A stretch of 64,000 bases of DNA from Fulvivirga sediminis (GCF_016757215.1 NZ_JAESIY010000014.1:1-64000), one strand, 5' to 3'; counted from the first letter of the stretch, positions 36,405-47,435 are shown. Translations and numbers: made by a program. Notes: generated by a model not told the origin, from the letters alone.

Positions 36405-37373
36405 ATGAACTGGCTTTACTCCTTATCTGGCCTTGAAATGGCCTTTATATTACTTTTTGTCATATTCTACATCACCTACATTATTAGGGTAGTTAGAGTT
36501 GGCAGAAAATTAAGAACCCCTTTCGGACAGGTTTTTATAAAAACCGTAGTTCGTACTGTGTACTTTTCCCTACTCCTTATAGCTTTAATGGGGCCTTCTT
36601 TCGGAGAAACGAAAAGAGAAGTGAAATCTGTTGGTAAAGATATCTTTGTGCTTATGGATCTTTCTCAATCTATGAATGCCACTGATATACAGCCTTCCAG
36701 ATTAGAAAAAGTGAAATTTGAGCTCAAAAATATTGTTGAGTCTTTTAACTCGGACCGTATAGGCATTATCATATTTTCCTCAGAGGCATTTATGCAGGCC
36801 CCTCTCACCTTTGATCAAAATGCTCTCAATCTCTTTATAGAAACTTTAAACACCTCTTTGGTTCCCAATGCCGGTACTGACTTCGCCCCGCCGCTACGCA
36901 TGGCGCTAGATAAGTTAAATAATGAAGACTCTCCTATTACCCAGCAAAAATCTAAAGTAATAGTGCTCATTAGTGATGGTGAAGATTTTGGAGAAGACAC
37001 CGAGGACGTGGTGAATGAAATAGAAGATCAGAATATTAAATTATTTACTCTTGGTGTAGGCACCTCAAAAGGCAGTAAGCTTATGGTAGGTGGTCGGTAC
37101 AAAAAAAATAATGAAGGCAAGGATGTAGTAACTCGATTAGATAGCCGCACCTTACGACAACTTGCTAAAGATACTGACGGCAAGTATTTCGAAATCAACG
37201 AAAGCAATAATGATGTATCCAGATTAATCAATACGATTAACAACATTGAAGGCGAACTTAGAGACACCCGCCAGGTAGATGTTTCTGCTAATCGCTATTA
37301 TTATTTTTTAGCTGCGGCACTTTTACTAATTTTACTAGACGTACTTGTTTCTGTAAAAACGATTAAGATTTAA
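36405..37373 (+). CDS. VWA-domain membrane protein, BatA/BatB-like
   Basis: This encodes 322 residues. A hydrophobic N-terminus (about 10-30) and a second membrane segment near 57-72 precede a von Willebrand factor A domain. The MIDAS motif is DLSQS with D85, S87, S89, followed by NAGTDFAPPL and VLISDGEDFGED. A third membrane helix (YYYFLAAALLLILLDVLVSV) ends the protein. This layout is that of Bat (Bacteroides aerotolerance) BatA/BatB proteins, anchored to the inner membrane with the VWA domain facing the periplasm. A BatC-like TPR gene follows 9 bp later. Whether it is BatA or BatB cannot be settled here. Confidence 0.8.
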   Translation: MNWLYSLSGLEMAFILLFVIFYITYIIRVVRVGRKLRTPFGQVFIKTVVRTVYFSLLLIALMGPSFGETKREVKSVGKDIFVLMDLSQSMNATDIQPSRLEKVKFELKNIVESFNSDRIGIIIFSSEAFMQAPLTFDQNALNLFIETLNTSLVPNAGTDFAPPLRMALDKLNNEDSPITQQKSKVIVLISDGEDFGEDTEDVVNEIEDQNIKLFTLGVGTSKGSKLMVGGRYKKNNEGKDVVTRLDSRTLRQLAKDTDGKYFEINESNNDVSRLINTINNIEGELRDTRQVDVSANRYYYFLAAALLLILLDVLVSVKTIKI

Positions 37374-37382
37374 AAAAGACCT

Positions 37383-38312
37383 ATGAAATACCTTGTTCTC
37401 ACGGTTTTAGTAATGGTAAGCTCCTCTTTTGGAGAGCTCGATCGTATCGCAAAAATCAATAAGCTAAAAAAAGAAGCTAAAGAAGCATATAACAGCGGAA
37501 ATTTTGACAAGGCTATTGACAACTATCACTATCTGCTAGACACTTTGCAGATGGAAGACGATAACATTACGTTAAATCTGGCTAATGCCTATTTCCAAAA
37601 GAAAGACACCACCAACGCACTCAATAACTATGAGAGCATCATAAATAGCGATAATAAAAGTGTTAGCTCTGTAGCTCATCAGCAGATGGGAATTATGGCT
37701 AACAGGAGCAAGAAATATGAAGAGGCCTTAGATCATTTCAAACAGGCTCTAAAAGCTGACCCTACTAATGAAGAGGCTCGTTATAACTACGAAATGGTAA
37801 AAAAAGCTCTTGAGAAACAAAAGCAAGATCAAAACAACGAGGATCAGAACAAGGATAAAAACGACGAAAATAAGGACGAGCAAGATAAAAAAGATCAGGA
37901 AAACAAGGATCAGGACAATAACGACAAAAAGGACGGCGATCAGGAAAATAAAGACCAGGAAAATCAGGATCAGAAAAGTGATGATGAGAAAGGTCAGGAA
38001 AAAGATCAGCAAGACAAAGAAGGCAAACCTGACGAAAAGGATAAAGAGGGCGACGAGCAGAAGAAAGGAGAGCAAGACGACACCAAAAAGGAAAACGCTG
38101 ACGAAAAACAACAAGCAGGAGAAGAGAACGATAAGAAAAAAGGAGACGAAGAGAATATGAGCTCTGTATCTAAAAAGCTTAAAGAAATGAACATGCCTCC
38201 TGAGAAAGCTCAAATGATTCTTGAAGCCCTGAAAAACAAAGAAATTCAATATTACCAGCAAAACAAGCATAAAGCTACTCAGCCTAAATCATCTGGCAAG
38301 CCCGACTGGTAA
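37383..38312 (+). CDS. BatC-like TPR protein with low-complexity acidic/basic tail
   Basis: This encodes 309 residues. A signal peptide (about 1-17) precedes three or so TPR units (AKEAYNSGNFDKAIDNYHYLLD, ALNNYESIINSDNKSVSSVAHQQMG, EEALDHFKQALKADPTNEEARYNYE). From about residue 140 to 262 it is almost only K, D, E, Q and N, then a short helical C-terminus (MNMPPEKAQMILEALKNKE). Bat operons usually encode such a TPR protein after BatB. It lies 9 bp from the VWA gene. BatD and BatE are not found next to it; a thiolase gene follows. The low-complexity run is probably disordered in the periplasm. Confidence 0.75.
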   Translation: MKYLVLTVLVMVSSSFGELDRIAKINKLKKEAKEAYNSGNFDKAIDNYHYLLDTLQMEDDNITLNLANAYFQKKDTTNALNNYESIINSDNKSVSSVAHQQMGIMANRSKKYEEALDHFKQALKADPTNEEARYNYEMVKKALEKQKQDQNNEDQNKDKNDENKDEQDKKDQENKDQDNNDKKDGDQENKDQENQDQKSDDEKGQEKDQQDKEGKPDEKDKEGDEQKKGEQDDTKKENADEKQQAGEENDKKKGDEENMSSVSKKLKEMNMPPEKAQMILEALKNKEIQYYQQNKHKATQPKSSGKPDW

Positions 38313-38320
38313 AAGCACTT

Positions 38321-39617
<1,297 letters not shown>

Positions 39618-39652
39618 TAAGGCATTTACTTTCTCCAAATAATATCATCATG

Positions 39653-39683
39653 AGCCTTTCGTTTACATCGAAAGGCTTTTTTT
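39653..39683 (+). terminator. Rho-independent terminator after thiolase
   Basis: AGCCTTTCG (39653-39661) pairs perfectly with CGAAAGGCT (39669-39677), 7-base loop, then a run of T. It lies about 35 bp past the thiolase stop. Confidence 0.85.
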
Positions 39684-39711
39684 CATTTTATCATGTCACT
39701 ATCTTTGACTT

Positions 39712-41046
39712 ATGGCTAAATTTTCATTCTTATTAATATTCATAATTCCTTTTACTGTACAGGCTCAAAAAGAGGTTCGTACATTTTATGATGAAGAGGG
39801 CACCATACTTAAAGAAGTTTACCATGTTAGCAATGATGATGGTGGCATTGAAGGTATCTACAAAAAGTTTTACCCTCAAAGTGAATCATTAGCTGTAGAG
39901 GGGCATTTCACCCAAGGAGTAAAAGATGGTATTTTTAAAGAATACTATGAAAATGGTCAGCTCAAAAGAGAGATGAAGTTCAATAAAGGACAGAAAGAAG
40001 GGCCTGTAGTAGTTTATAGCGCTAGCGGAAAAATCATTCAAACCGCCAACTTTCAGAATAATGAAATAGCTGATAGCCTTTACATTTACTACGACTCAGG
40101 CAGCCTTAAAAGCAGAGGGTATTTCGTAAATGGTAAGCCTGATGGTACTCTTCTTGAATATTACCCTGCTGGCAGTATTAAAAAGGAGATTTCCTACCAA
40201 GGAGGTTTTCAATCGGGCATCACAAAAGAGTATTATGAAAACGGGCAGCTGCTAAATGAAGGCAACTACCATAAAGGGGTATTAAATGGCTATTACAAAA
40301 CCTACTATGAAAATGGCCAGATAGAAACTGAATCAGAAATGGAAGAGGGGGAGAAAACAGGCGTTTTCAAAACTTATACTAAAGAAGGCAAGCCCCTGCT
40401 TATCGGACACTACAAAAATGGCCTAATGGATGGTGAAAATATCGGCTATTATGCTGATGGCTCTATCGAACATCAATTCAATTATTCAGAAGGAAAAAAA
40501 GCAGGCAAGTCATTCTATCATAATAATGCTATCAAAACCATATACAAGCTATCAAAAGGAAATTCGGCACTCACCATTGAGCGCTATGACTCACTGGGGC
40601 ATTTATTAGCTACCGAAAAATTCGAAAATGACAAGGCTCATGGCCAATGGATTGATTATTATGAAAATGGAAATAAAAAGAAAACCAAAAACTATGATAA
40701 AGGTAAGCTAAACGGCCTATTATCTACTTATCATGAAAATGGCCAAAAAGAATCTGAGACTGTATATCAATTTGATCTAAGAAAAGGCACTCATACTGAA
40801 TATTATGACAATGGACAGGTAAAAACTTCCATGAGTTTTCATAACGACAAGCCCCATGGTTCCTTTAAAACGTATCATAAAAATGGCCAGTTAGAGATAG
40901 ACGGAGAGTATGTAACCAACAGAAAAGTAGGACATTGGAAGTATTATAATAACAATGGAGAGCTGGAAAAAATAGAGACTTACAGCAGAGGTAAGCTTAA
41001 AAATGTTGACTCCGGCCCTTTTGAAGAGCAAGAAACAAAAGAATAA
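39712..41046 (+). CDS. MORN/YwqK-repeat protein
   Basis: This encodes 444 residues. A signal peptide (about 1-19, ending VQAQ) is followed by some 16 repeats of about 23 residues of the form Y-Y-E-N-G-Q-L-K-x-E-x-x-Y-x-x-G-K-x-x-G (for example [19 protein letters not shown]). This is the MORN-like YwqK family, often auto-named antitoxin, but here it is an exported repeat protein with no toxin gene beside it. A TATCTTTG box ends four bases before the ATG, so the message may be nearly leaderless. It is followed closely by purC. The role is unknown; probably surface or envelope associated. Confidence 0.75.
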   Translation: MAKFSFLLIFIIPFTVQAQKEVRTFYDEEGTILKEVYHVSNDDGGIEGIYKKFYPQSESLAVEGHFTQGVKDGIFKEYYENGQLKREMKFNKGQKEGPVVVYSASGKIIQTANFQNNEIADSLYIYYDSGSLKSRGYFVNGKPDGTLLEYYPAGSIKKEISYQGGFQSGITKEYYENGQLLNEGNYHKGVLNGYYKTYYENGQIETESEMEEGEKTGVFKTYTKEGKPLLIGHYKNGLMDGENIGYYADGSIEHQFNYSEGKKAGKSFYHNNAIKTIYKLSKGNSALTIERYDSLGHLLATEKFENDKAHGQWIDYYENGNKKKTKNYDKGKLNGLLSTYHENGQKESETVYQFDLRKGTHTEYYDNGQVKTSMSFHNDKPHGSFKTYHKNGQLEIDGEYVTNRKVGHWKYYNNNGELEKIETYSRGKLKNVDSGPFEEQETKE

Positions 41047-41070
41047 ATTTTTAATCTGTTCCCGGCTACT

Positions 41071-41078
41071 TAAATTTG
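41071..41078 (+). promoter_or_regulatory. Candidate purC promoter (-7 box)
   Basis: TAAATTTG matches the Bacteroidota -7 consensus exactly and lies 8 bases before the purC ATG. The upstream box is weak (TTTT near 41048). It falls in the short gap between the YwqK-like gene and purC. Confidence 0.4.
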
Positions 41079-41086
41079 CGCCACCT

Positions 41087-42028
41087 ATGAAATCCCTTAA
41101 AGAAACAAATTATAACTTCCCCGGGCAGACCAACTTTTACAGAGGCAAGGTTCGGGACATTTACTATTTTGATAAGAAAATGGTAATGGTGGCGTCAGAT
41201 AGAATTTCGGCCTTTGATGTAGTACTTCCTAGAGCTATCCCTTTTAAAGGACAAGTGCTTAATCAGGTTGCTCAAAAAAATCTGGAGGCAACCCGTGATA
41301 TTTGCCCTAATTGGCTAGAGGCTAGTCCTGACCCGAACGTAGCTGTAGGACTCATGTGTGACCCCTTTCCTGTAGAAATGGTAATAAGAGGCTACCTGGC
41401 TGGCCATGCCTGGAGAGAGTACAAAGAGGGAAAAAGAAGCCTTTGTGGTGTAGCCTTACCAGAAGGACTGAAGGAAAACGACAAACTTCCTCAACCTATC
41501 ATCACCCCTACTACTAAGGCACACGAAGGACATGATGAAGATATTTCTAAAGAAGAAATTTTAAAATCTGGCTTAGTGTCTCAAGAAGACTACGAACAGC
41601 TAGAAAAATATACATTTGCACTTTTTGAACGAGGAACCGAATTAGCCAAAGAAAGAGGCCTCATCCTGGTAGATACCAAATATGAATTCGGTAAGCTAAA
41701 CAATGAAATTTATCTAATTGATGAGGTACACACACCTGACTCTTCTAGGTATTTTTATTTGGAAGGATATGCAGACAGGCAAAACAACGGAGAATCTCAG
41801 AAGCAGCTATCTAAAGAATTTGTGAGACAATGGTTAATAGCCAATGGCTTTCAGGGTAAAGATGGACAATCAGTACCTGAAATGACTGACGAGGTTGTAA
41901 AATCGATTTCTGATAGGTATCTTGAGCTTTTTGAAAAGGTTACTGGAGAAGTTTTAAATAAGCAAGATTATTCAAACGTAGACACACGTATTGAAAATAA
42001 AATTCTCGAATATATTAAAACTCAGTAA
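41087..42028 (+). CDS. purC: SAICAR synthase (phosphoribosylaminoimidazole-succinocarboxamide synthase)
   Basis: This encodes 313 residues from the ATG at 41087 ([14 protein letters not shown]). The frame extends upstream, but the extra 28 codons overlap the previous gene and do not look like this family. Motifs: [49 protein letters not shown], and [12 protein letters not shown] with [14 protein letters not shown]. It joins CAIR and aspartate with ATP to make SAICAR in purine synthesis, in the cytoplasm. It is a stand-alone purC, the long PurC type. A short gap of 40 bp follows the YwqK-like gene, and a candidate promoter lies just upstream. Confidence 0.95.
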   Translation: MKSLKETNYNFPGQTNFYRGKVRDIYYFDKKMVMVASDRISAFDVVLPRAIPFKGQVLNQVAQKNLEATRDICPNWLEASPDPNVAVGLMCDPFPVEMVIRGYLAGHAWREYKEGKRSLCGVALPEGLKENDKLPQPIITPTTKAHEGHDEDISKEEILKSGLVSQEDYEQLEKYTFALFERGTELAKERGLILVDTKYEFGKLNNEIYLIDEVHTPDSSRYFYLEGYADRQNNGESQKQLSKEFVRQWLIANGFQGKDGQSVPEMTDEVVKSISDRYLELFEKVTGEVLNKQDYSNVDTRIENKILEYIKTQ

Positions 42029-42078
42029 GCTGAATATCAGTTTAAGGAAGAAGTATCTCAACTAAACCAAAGAAAAAA

Positions 42079-42462
42079 ATGAAATATACTATAGATAAAC
42101 AAGATAAATATAGCTTATTGAAGCTACATGAAGAAAAGCTGGACTCCAGCATTGCTCCTAGCCTAAAGTCAGAGTTAATTACCACTCATGCGGAAGGGGT
42201 AAAAAATATCATCCTTGATTTATCGGAAGTTAAATACACTGATTCTTCTGGCTTAAGTGCCTTATTAGTAGGCAACAGGGTAATTCAGGAAGATAGCGGT
42301 ATTTTTGTATTGGCAGGACTTTCAGAACATACTCATAAACTCATAAAAATATCTCAGCTAGACAGTGTTTTAAACATACTGCCTACTGTAGAGGAAGCAG
42401 TAGATGCTGTGTTTATGAACGAATTAGAAAACGACCTGAAAGAAGGAGAAGAAGATCATTGA
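42079..42462 (+). CDS. STAS-domain anti-sigma factor antagonist-like protein
   Basis: This encodes 127 residues, one STAS domain (strand-helix pattern; IILDLSEVKYTDSSGLSALLVGNR). The DSSGLS motif holds the Ser that partner-switch kinases phosphorylate in SpoIIAA-like proteins. An acidic tail (EEAVDAVFMNELENDLKEGEEDH) follows. It lies 50 bp after purC and 15 bp before RNase Z, so it may be cotranscribed. No anti-sigma kinase gene is next to it in the window. It would act in the cytoplasm as a switch in a regulatory cascade whose other members are elsewhere. Confidence 0.8.
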   Translation: MKYTIDKQDKYSLLKLHEEKLDSSIAPSLKSELITTHAEGVKNIILDLSEVKYTDSSGLSALLVGNRVIQEDSGIFVLAGLSEHTHKLIKISQLDSVLNILPTVEEAVDAVFMNELENDLKEGEEDH

Positions 42463-42477
42463 GTTGAACCTATAAAT

Positions 42478-43395
42478 TTGTCTTTCGAACTAAAAATACT
42501 CGGATCCAATTCAGCCACACCTGCGTATGGCAGACACCATACCGCCCAGCTATTAAGGGTTAAAAGTCATAATTTTCTTATTGACTGTGGTGAAGGCACA
42601 CAAATACAGCTTTCAAGGTATAAGTGTAAAGCGTTACGCATTAATCATATTTTCATAAGTCATTTGCATGGTGATCATTATTTAGGTCTGATGGGCCTAA
42701 TTTTCACCATGCATTTGCTACAGCGCAAAGATGACCTCTTCATCTATGGGCAAAAGGGGCTTCAAGAGATTATTACTACACAACTGAAGTACTCAGACAC
42801 TTCTCTTAATTACAAAATCCATTTTCATGAGCTACAAAATGACTGCTCAGAATTGCTTTTTGAAGACAAGTTACTCACCGTTCATAGCTTCCCCTTAAAC
42901 CATAGAATAGCCTGTTGTGGGTTTTTATTTAAGGAAAAACCCAAACCTATTCGCCTGAATAAAGAGAAACTTCCGGAGAACATCAGTTTAGCACAAATAG
43001 GCGACTTAAAAAAAGGTCTTGACATAATAGACGATGAAGGCAATGTTTTATATAAAAACAGCGATATCACCCTTCCTCCAAGAAAAAGTAGAACCTATGC
43101 CTACTGTTCAGACACTAAGTATGATGAAAGTATTCTCCCTTATATCTCTGACGCAGACTTACTTTACCATGAAGCTACTTTCTTAGAAGAAAAAGCTATA
43201 TGGGCAGAAAAGACCTTTCACAGCACTACGACTCAGGCGGCTACAATAGCCAAAATGGCGGGTGTAAAACACCTGCTTATCGGACATTATTCTGCCAGAT
43301 ACAAAGATCTATCTCCATTTTTAAATGAAGCTAAATCTGTCTTTGAAAACACTTCCCTAGCTACCGAAGGAGAATCTACACATGTGCCTGAATAA
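42478..43395 (+). CDS. rnz: Ribonuclease Z
   Basis: This encodes 305 residues. It starts with TTG (15 bp after the STAS stop), the position giving the family N-terminus SFELKILGSNSATPAYGR. Metallo-beta-lactamase motif: HLHGDHYLG (H-x-H-x-D-H), followed by NHRIACCGF, YCSDTKYDE, and AAKMAGVKHLLIGHYSARY near the end. RNase Z removes the 3' trailer of tRNA precursors lacking CCA, as the tRNAs here (no encoded CCA) would require. It is directly followed, with no gap, by the queuosine-precursor transporter gene. The family call is firm. Confidence 0.93.
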   Translation: MSFELKILGSNSATPAYGRHHTAQLLRVKSHNFLIDCGEGTQIQLSRYKCKALRINHIFISHLHGDHYLGLMGLIFTMHLLQRKDDLFIYGQKGLQEIITTQLKYSDTSLNYKIHFHELQNDCSELLFEDKLLTVHSFPLNHRIACCGFLFKEKPKPIRLNKEKLPENISLAQIGDLKKGLDIIDDEGNVLYKNSDITLPPRKSRTYAYCSDTKYDESILPYISDADLLYHEATFLEEKAIWAEKTFHSTTTQAATIAKMAGVKHLLIGHYSARYKDLSPFLNEAKSVFENTSLATEGESTHVPE

Positions 43396-44199
43396 ATGAA
43401 AAATATCATAGACAAGAAAACCAACCTCTTCATTATATTAGGAGGCATTTTTCTCACCAATGCACTATTAGCTGAGTTAGTAGGCACTAAAATATTTTCT
43501 CTGGAAAACACTATAGGCCTACCCCCTGCTCAAATTTCTATGCTCGGAGACTGGGTGCTTGATTTTAATCTAACTGCCGGGGTAGTACTATGGCCAGTGG
43601 TATTTGTTACTTCTGACATCATTAATGAATACTTTGGGAAGCAAGGGGTGAAAAAAATCAGCTACCTCACTATTATTTTCATCATATACATGTTCTTGAT
43701 TATTTCAGTGGTGAGTTGGCTTAAACCTGCTCAGTTTTGGCTAGATGTAAATGCCACAGATGATGAAGGTAATGGATTTAACATCAACTACGCCTTTAAT
43801 AAAGTCTTTTTGCAGGGTTCTCGTATAATCATCGGCTCCCTGGTAGCCTTTTTAATAGGCCAGTTACTAGATGTATACGTGTTTCATAAACTGAGAGCCA
43901 TAACAGGTAGTAAAAAGCTATGGTTAAGAGCAACAGGGTCTACGCTCATTTCACAGTTGGTAGATAGCTTTGTGGTATTATTTGTAGCCTTTTACCTATT
44001 AGCCGCAAAAGACTCAAAATGGTCTCTTATTCAGGTATTATCGGTAGGCACTATTAATTATACCTATAAATTTATAATAGCTATAATTATGACACCTACC
44101 TTGTACATTATCCATTCATTAATAGATAAGTATTTAGGAAAAGATAAAGCCCATGAGCTCATGGAAGATGCTGCATCAAAAAGTGGCTCCTTTTTTTAG
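43396..44199 (+). CDS. yhhQ: Queuosine precursor transporter (YhhQ/VUT family)
   Basis: This encodes 267 residues with about six hydrophobic segments (IFLTNALLAELVGTKIF, AGVVLWPVVFVTSDIINEYFG, ISYLTIIFIIYMFLIISVV, IIIGSLVAFLIGQLLDVYVF, TGSTLISQLVDSFVVLFVAFYLL, TYKFIIAIIMTPTLYIIH). VTSDIINEYFG and LISQLVDSFV are hallmarks of the VUT/YhhQ family, inner-membrane carriers that import queuosine precursors for tRNA modification. Its ATG directly follows the rnz stop, so the two are coupled; both concern tRNA maturation. The frame ends in a hairpin shared with a convergent gene. Confidence 0.88.
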   Translation: MKNIIDKKTNLFIILGGIFLTNALLAELVGTKIFSLENTIGLPPAQISMLGDWVLDFNLTAGVVLWPVVFVTSDIINEYFGKQGVKKISYLTIIFIIYMFLIISVVSWLKPAQFWLDVNATDDEGNGFNINYAFNKVFLQGSRIIIGSLVAFLIGQLLDVYVFHKLRAITGSKKLWLRATGSTLISQLVDSFVVLFVAFYLLAAKDSKWSLIQVLSVGTINYTYKFIIAIIMTPTLYIIHSLIDKYLGKDKAHELMEDAASKSGSFF

Positions 44200-44204
44200 G
44201 AGCC
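44185..44204. terminator. Terminator-like hairpin at convergent gene ends
   Basis: GGCTCCT and AGGAGCC pair across a T-rich loop; both stop codons of the convergent genes (plus ends 44199, minus ends 44196) lie inside it, and T-runs occur near it. It may serve both directions. Confidence 0.5.
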
Positions 44205-45653
44205 TTGTTTTTCCTTATCTACCAATTCTTTAGTAGACACATCTGTATCACAAGGATAATCAAAGAGGCATTTTTCCTTCACTGCACTCACTACTTTTCT
44301 GGGCACCATGGCCTCCCATCCCTCTTCTCCTGATTTAATCATAGATAATACATTATCAGAAATAATATGCAAGTTATCTACATTAGCTCCTTTTATATTT
44401 TCAAGCTTGTCATTATCTATTAAATAACCAAACAAGCCCTTTAATTTAGATGGAAGCTCAAAGTTATCCAATGTGTACAGCTCCTCTCCCTCCTCATCTG
44501 GCTTAGTAGCTGGGTACACATAAATCTTCACATTATTGCCAAATAAAGTTCCGAATGCTTCCAGCACACCTCCTCTGAGGTCTGTATAATATTTCTCTTC
44601 AAAAACGCGCTGAAGGTTATAAATACCTAATATGATACCAATCTTTCTACCTTTAGTAATCTCAGAAAGATAATCTACTAGCTTATAATATTCAGGATAA
44701 TTAGATATCATCACATTTTGCCCTAGCGAGCAAATGATATCCACCCTATTTAAGAAATCCGTTTCATCTATTTCACCTTCCATTCTTAGGTCACTGAGCG
44801 TGAGCTCCGTAAGAACCACTATTTTGTCTCTATCTACATCTGGCTCCCTTTTAAAATGGCGCCTAGAGGCCAGTAGCATATCCACATTCACATGTGTCAC
44901 CGGTCTGAAGCGGCCTCTCAGTATTAGAACATTCTTCTTATAGAGTGCTTCTGAGGGCTGCATAGCATTGCCATCAGGTCCAAACATGGCTGCATGAGTG
45001 AACCCACTCTTCACAAGCTTAAGACTCATCAATCGGTTATCTACATGAGAATAATCAGGACCGCTAAGCCTAAACATATCTATTTCTATACGGCCCGGAG
45101 TAATGCCATCCATTAAAGACTCTAGCAACTGCTCTGCATCTTTAAAAAAGAAACAACCGAATATCAGGTTAACACCGATGGTACCTAATGCTTGCTGCTG
45201 CAAGAGCACATCATTATCACTCATCTTCACATGAAGAACACACTCGTTATACTCACCTCCTGGTGTACACTGAAAGCGAAGGCCTATCCACCCATGTGGC
45301 TGATTACTCCTTTTATAATTAAGTGCTTCTACTGTATTAGCAAAGGCAAAAAACTTAGTATTAGGTGCTCTGTGGGGCAATCTTTCTATGAGTAAATCAT
45401 ATTCATGCTCCAGCATTTTCATTAACCTGGGCTCACACACATATCGCTCACAGTACCCATATATGGCATCACTAAAACTCATGTCATAAGCTGACATAGT
45501 TTTTGCTACCGTACCTGATGCTCCACCTGCTTTAAAGAAATTTGCAGCTACTTCTTGCCCCGCTCCTATTTCCGCAAAAGATCCATAAATGTCTTTGCTT
45601 AAATTTATCTGAAGAGCTTTTTCCTTTGTGGTTAATTTTCTTAATGAGTCCAT
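44196..45653 (-). CDS. Conserved protein of unknown function
   Basis: This encodes 485 residues, cytoplasmic (no signal or membrane segment). I recall close relatives in many Bacteroidota under unhelpful automatic names, but I see no catalytic motif I can name: no nucleotide P-loop and no HxGH. Notable stretches are GAGQEVAANFFKAGGASGTVAKTMSAYDMSFSDAIYG, ISNYPEYYKLVDYLSE and KIGIILGIYNLQRVF. It overlaps the end of the convergent transporter gene by 4 bp. Its upstream neighbour (the sodium-dependent transporter) is divergent, so it is probably a single-gene unit. Confidence 0.7.
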   Translation of the reverse strand: MDSLRKLTTKEKALQINLSKDIYGSFAEIGAGQEVAANFFKAGGASGTVAKTMSAYDMSFSDAIYGYCERYVCEPRLMKMLEHEYDLLIERLPHRAPNTKFFAFANTVEALNYKRSNQPHGWIGLRFQCTPGGEYNECVLHVKMSDNDVLLQQQALGTIGVNLIFGCFFFKDAEQLLESLMDGITPGRIEIDMFRLSGPDYSHVDNRLMSLKLVKSGFTHAAMFGPDGNAMQPSEALYKKNVLILRGRFRPVTHVNVDMLLASRRHFKREPDVDRDKIVVLTELTLSDLRMEGEIDETDFLNRVDIICSLGQNVMISNYPEYYKLVDYLSEITKGRKIGIILGIYNLQRVFEEKYYTDLRGGVLEAFGTLFGNNVKIYVYPATKPDEEGEELYTLDNFELPSKLKGLFGYLIDNDKLENIKGANVDNLHIISDNVLSMIKSGEEGWEAMVPRKVVSAVKEKCLFDYPCDTDVSTKELVDKEKQGS

Positions 45654-45987
45654 TCCTTTGCCTGTTCTTCCTCAAAACCAATGAGGTTATATATCTAAAT
45701 ACAAATATTTAATACGCCATGTTTTACACACTGCAATATTAAGAATAAAGGGGTTTACTATTAGACCATTTCAGTGATTAAAAGTCACCAATAGTAGTGA
45801 GAGATTTAATCCTTTATTTTTTTCAAAGGTAGCCTAGTGGAATGGAAATGGCCTATATTTTCATGTAATATTACTGATTTATTAACGTTATATAACCTTT
45901 TGTATAGAAATAGAACTTCGCGTTGTCTTTTTCTTTTGAATAATCATAAAATGTACATATTTTCAACGCCCGAAACTAAAATACATT
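45654..45987. other. Divergent intergenic region, 334 bp
   Basis: It lies between the minus-strand unknown gene and the plus-strand transporter and must hold both promoters. I see no gene and no clear hairpin; TTTTG and TATA-like boxes occur, but no exact Bacteroidota promoter pair. Confidence 0.4.
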
Positions 45988-47367
45988 ATGGCAAACAGAG
46001 GAGGATTTAGTAGTAAATTAGGATTTATCTTTGCAGCTGCAGGCTCAGCAGTAGGGCTAGGAAATATATGGAAATTTCCCTACGAAGCAGGCTTAAATGG
46101 AGGAGCTGTTTTTTTAGTTATATATCTAATATTAACGGTAGTGGTATGTTATCCAATTATGGTTGGAGAGATCGCCATTGGAAGAAAAGCCCAGGCCAAC
46201 GCCTATGGTTCCTATAAAAAATTAGGAGGGCGAAAATGGGGCATGATCGGTCTCTTTGGAATTATATGTGGAGTGATGATACTCTCCTTTTACAATGTAG
46301 TAGCTGGCTGGGCTTTTGGTTATTTCCTTGAAATATCTTTTGGATCACTATTAAAACAAGGCAACTATTCTGACTTTTTCAACTCTTATGTAGCTGATAT
46401 TACAGATAATTTTATTTTCTCCTTCTGCTTTATGATTATAACTGCATTCATAGTAGTAAAAGGTGTGCAGGGAGGAATAGAAAAGGCTTCAAAAATATTA
46501 ATGCCTGTTCTTTTTATTATTCTAATAGGCCTTATTATATATGCCATCACTTTGCCTAACGCTATGGATGGTGTGAAATATTACTTACTACCAGACTTCA
46601 GCACCTTTAGAGCAGAGGCTCTTTACTCAGCACTAGGTCAGGCTTTCTTTTCTCTTTCATTAGGTATGGGAGCTTTAATCACCTACGGCTCATATATTAG
46701 CAAAAATGATAATATTATATCATCCGCTGCTATGATTACGGTAATGGATGCCGGAGTAGCCTTCCTTGCAGGTTTGCTCATTTTCCCATTAATCTTTTCT
46801 CAAAACCTACAACCTACTGCAGGTCCAGGTCTCGTTTTCGTAGTGCTCCCTGGGGTGTTTGAAGCTATGGGACCTTTCATCGGTAGAGTAATAGGCGGTG
46901 GATTCTTTCTTCTTTTATGCTTTGCTGCATTAACCTCTACCATCAGTTTATTAGAAGTACCGGTAGCTTACCTGGTAGACGAAAAGAAATGGCCTAGAAA
47001 AAGAGCTGTTTGGCTGCTTGGCTTAATAGTATTTATGGTAGGTATACCTAGTATGCTATCTCAAGGAGCTGTAGAGCTTTTCACTAAGCTAGGTTTTTAT
47101 GGAGATAAAGACTTCCTCACCTTTGTAGCAGAGGTATTTAGTGATGTCAGCTTACCATTAGGAGGTTGTTTGATGTCTATATTTATAGCTGTAAAATGGA
47201 AAAAAGAGAACTTCAGTGACGAAATAGCTCAAGGAAACCCGAATTATAAAGGTTCTTTTCTGGAAAAGTTTATTAACGTGATGATCACAATGGTGAGCCC
47301 TTTCATTCTTGCTTTCTTATTCATCAATACAGTATTGGCTAAATTCTTCGAGATAAGCATTATATAA
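45988..47367 (+). CDS. Sodium-dependent transporter (NSS/SNF family)
   Basis: This encodes 459 residues with about 12 membrane helices. TM1 reads FAAAGSAVGLGNIWKFPY, the unwound substrate- and sodium-binding signature of the neurotransmitter:sodium symporter family (LeuT, MhsT). TM6/TM8 regions GQAFFSLSLGMGALITYGSY and CFAALTSTISLLEVP also fit. The length is typical of bacterial members. It imports an amino acid or similar small molecule with Na+ across the inner membrane; the substrate cannot be read from sequence. It is a single-gene unit closed by a strong terminator. Confidence 0.92.
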   Translation: MANRGGFSSKLGFIFAAAGSAVGLGNIWKFPYEAGLNGGAVFLVIYLILTVVVCYPIMVGEIAIGRKAQANAYGSYKKLGGRKWGMIGLFGIICGVMILSFYNVVAGWAFGYFLEISFGSLLKQGNYSDFFNSYVADITDNFIFSFCFMIITAFIVVKGVQGGIEKASKILMPVLFIILIGLIIYAITLPNAMDGVKYYLLPDFSTFRAEALYSALGQAFFSLSLGMGALITYGSYISKNDNIISSAAMITVMDAGVAFLAGLLIFPLIFSQNLQPTAGPGLVFVVLPGVFEAMGPFIGRVIGGGFFLLLCFAALTSTISLLEVPVAYLVDEKKWPRKRAVWLLGLIVFMVGIPSMLSQGAVELFTKLGFYGDKDFLTFVAEVFSDVSLPLGGCLMSIFIAVKWKKENFSDEIAQGNPNYKGSFLEKFINVMITMVSPFILAFLFINTVLAKFFEISII

Positions 47368-47390
47368 GCAAAAGATATTTGATCTTGATA

Positions 47391-47435
47391 AAAGAAAGCC
47401 TCCTGAATAGATTATTCAGGAGGCTTTCTTTTTTT
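47391..47435 (+). terminator. Strong terminator after the sodium-dependent transporter
   Basis: A perfect 17-bp stem (47392-47408 with 47414-47430), 5-base loop, then TTTTT. On the opposite strand it is preceded by a T-rich arm, so it may also stop transcription from the convergent side. Confidence 0.9.

Noticed and set aside
37749-38270. Long hydrophobic frame antisense to the BatC-like gene.
   Set aside because: It is a mirror of the low-complexity K/D/E/Q codons on the sense strand, not an independent gene.
39712-41046. YwqK-like repeat protein as antitoxin of a toxin-antitoxin pair.
   Set aside because: It has a signal peptide, is long, and its neighbours are thiolase and purC; no toxin gene adjoins it.
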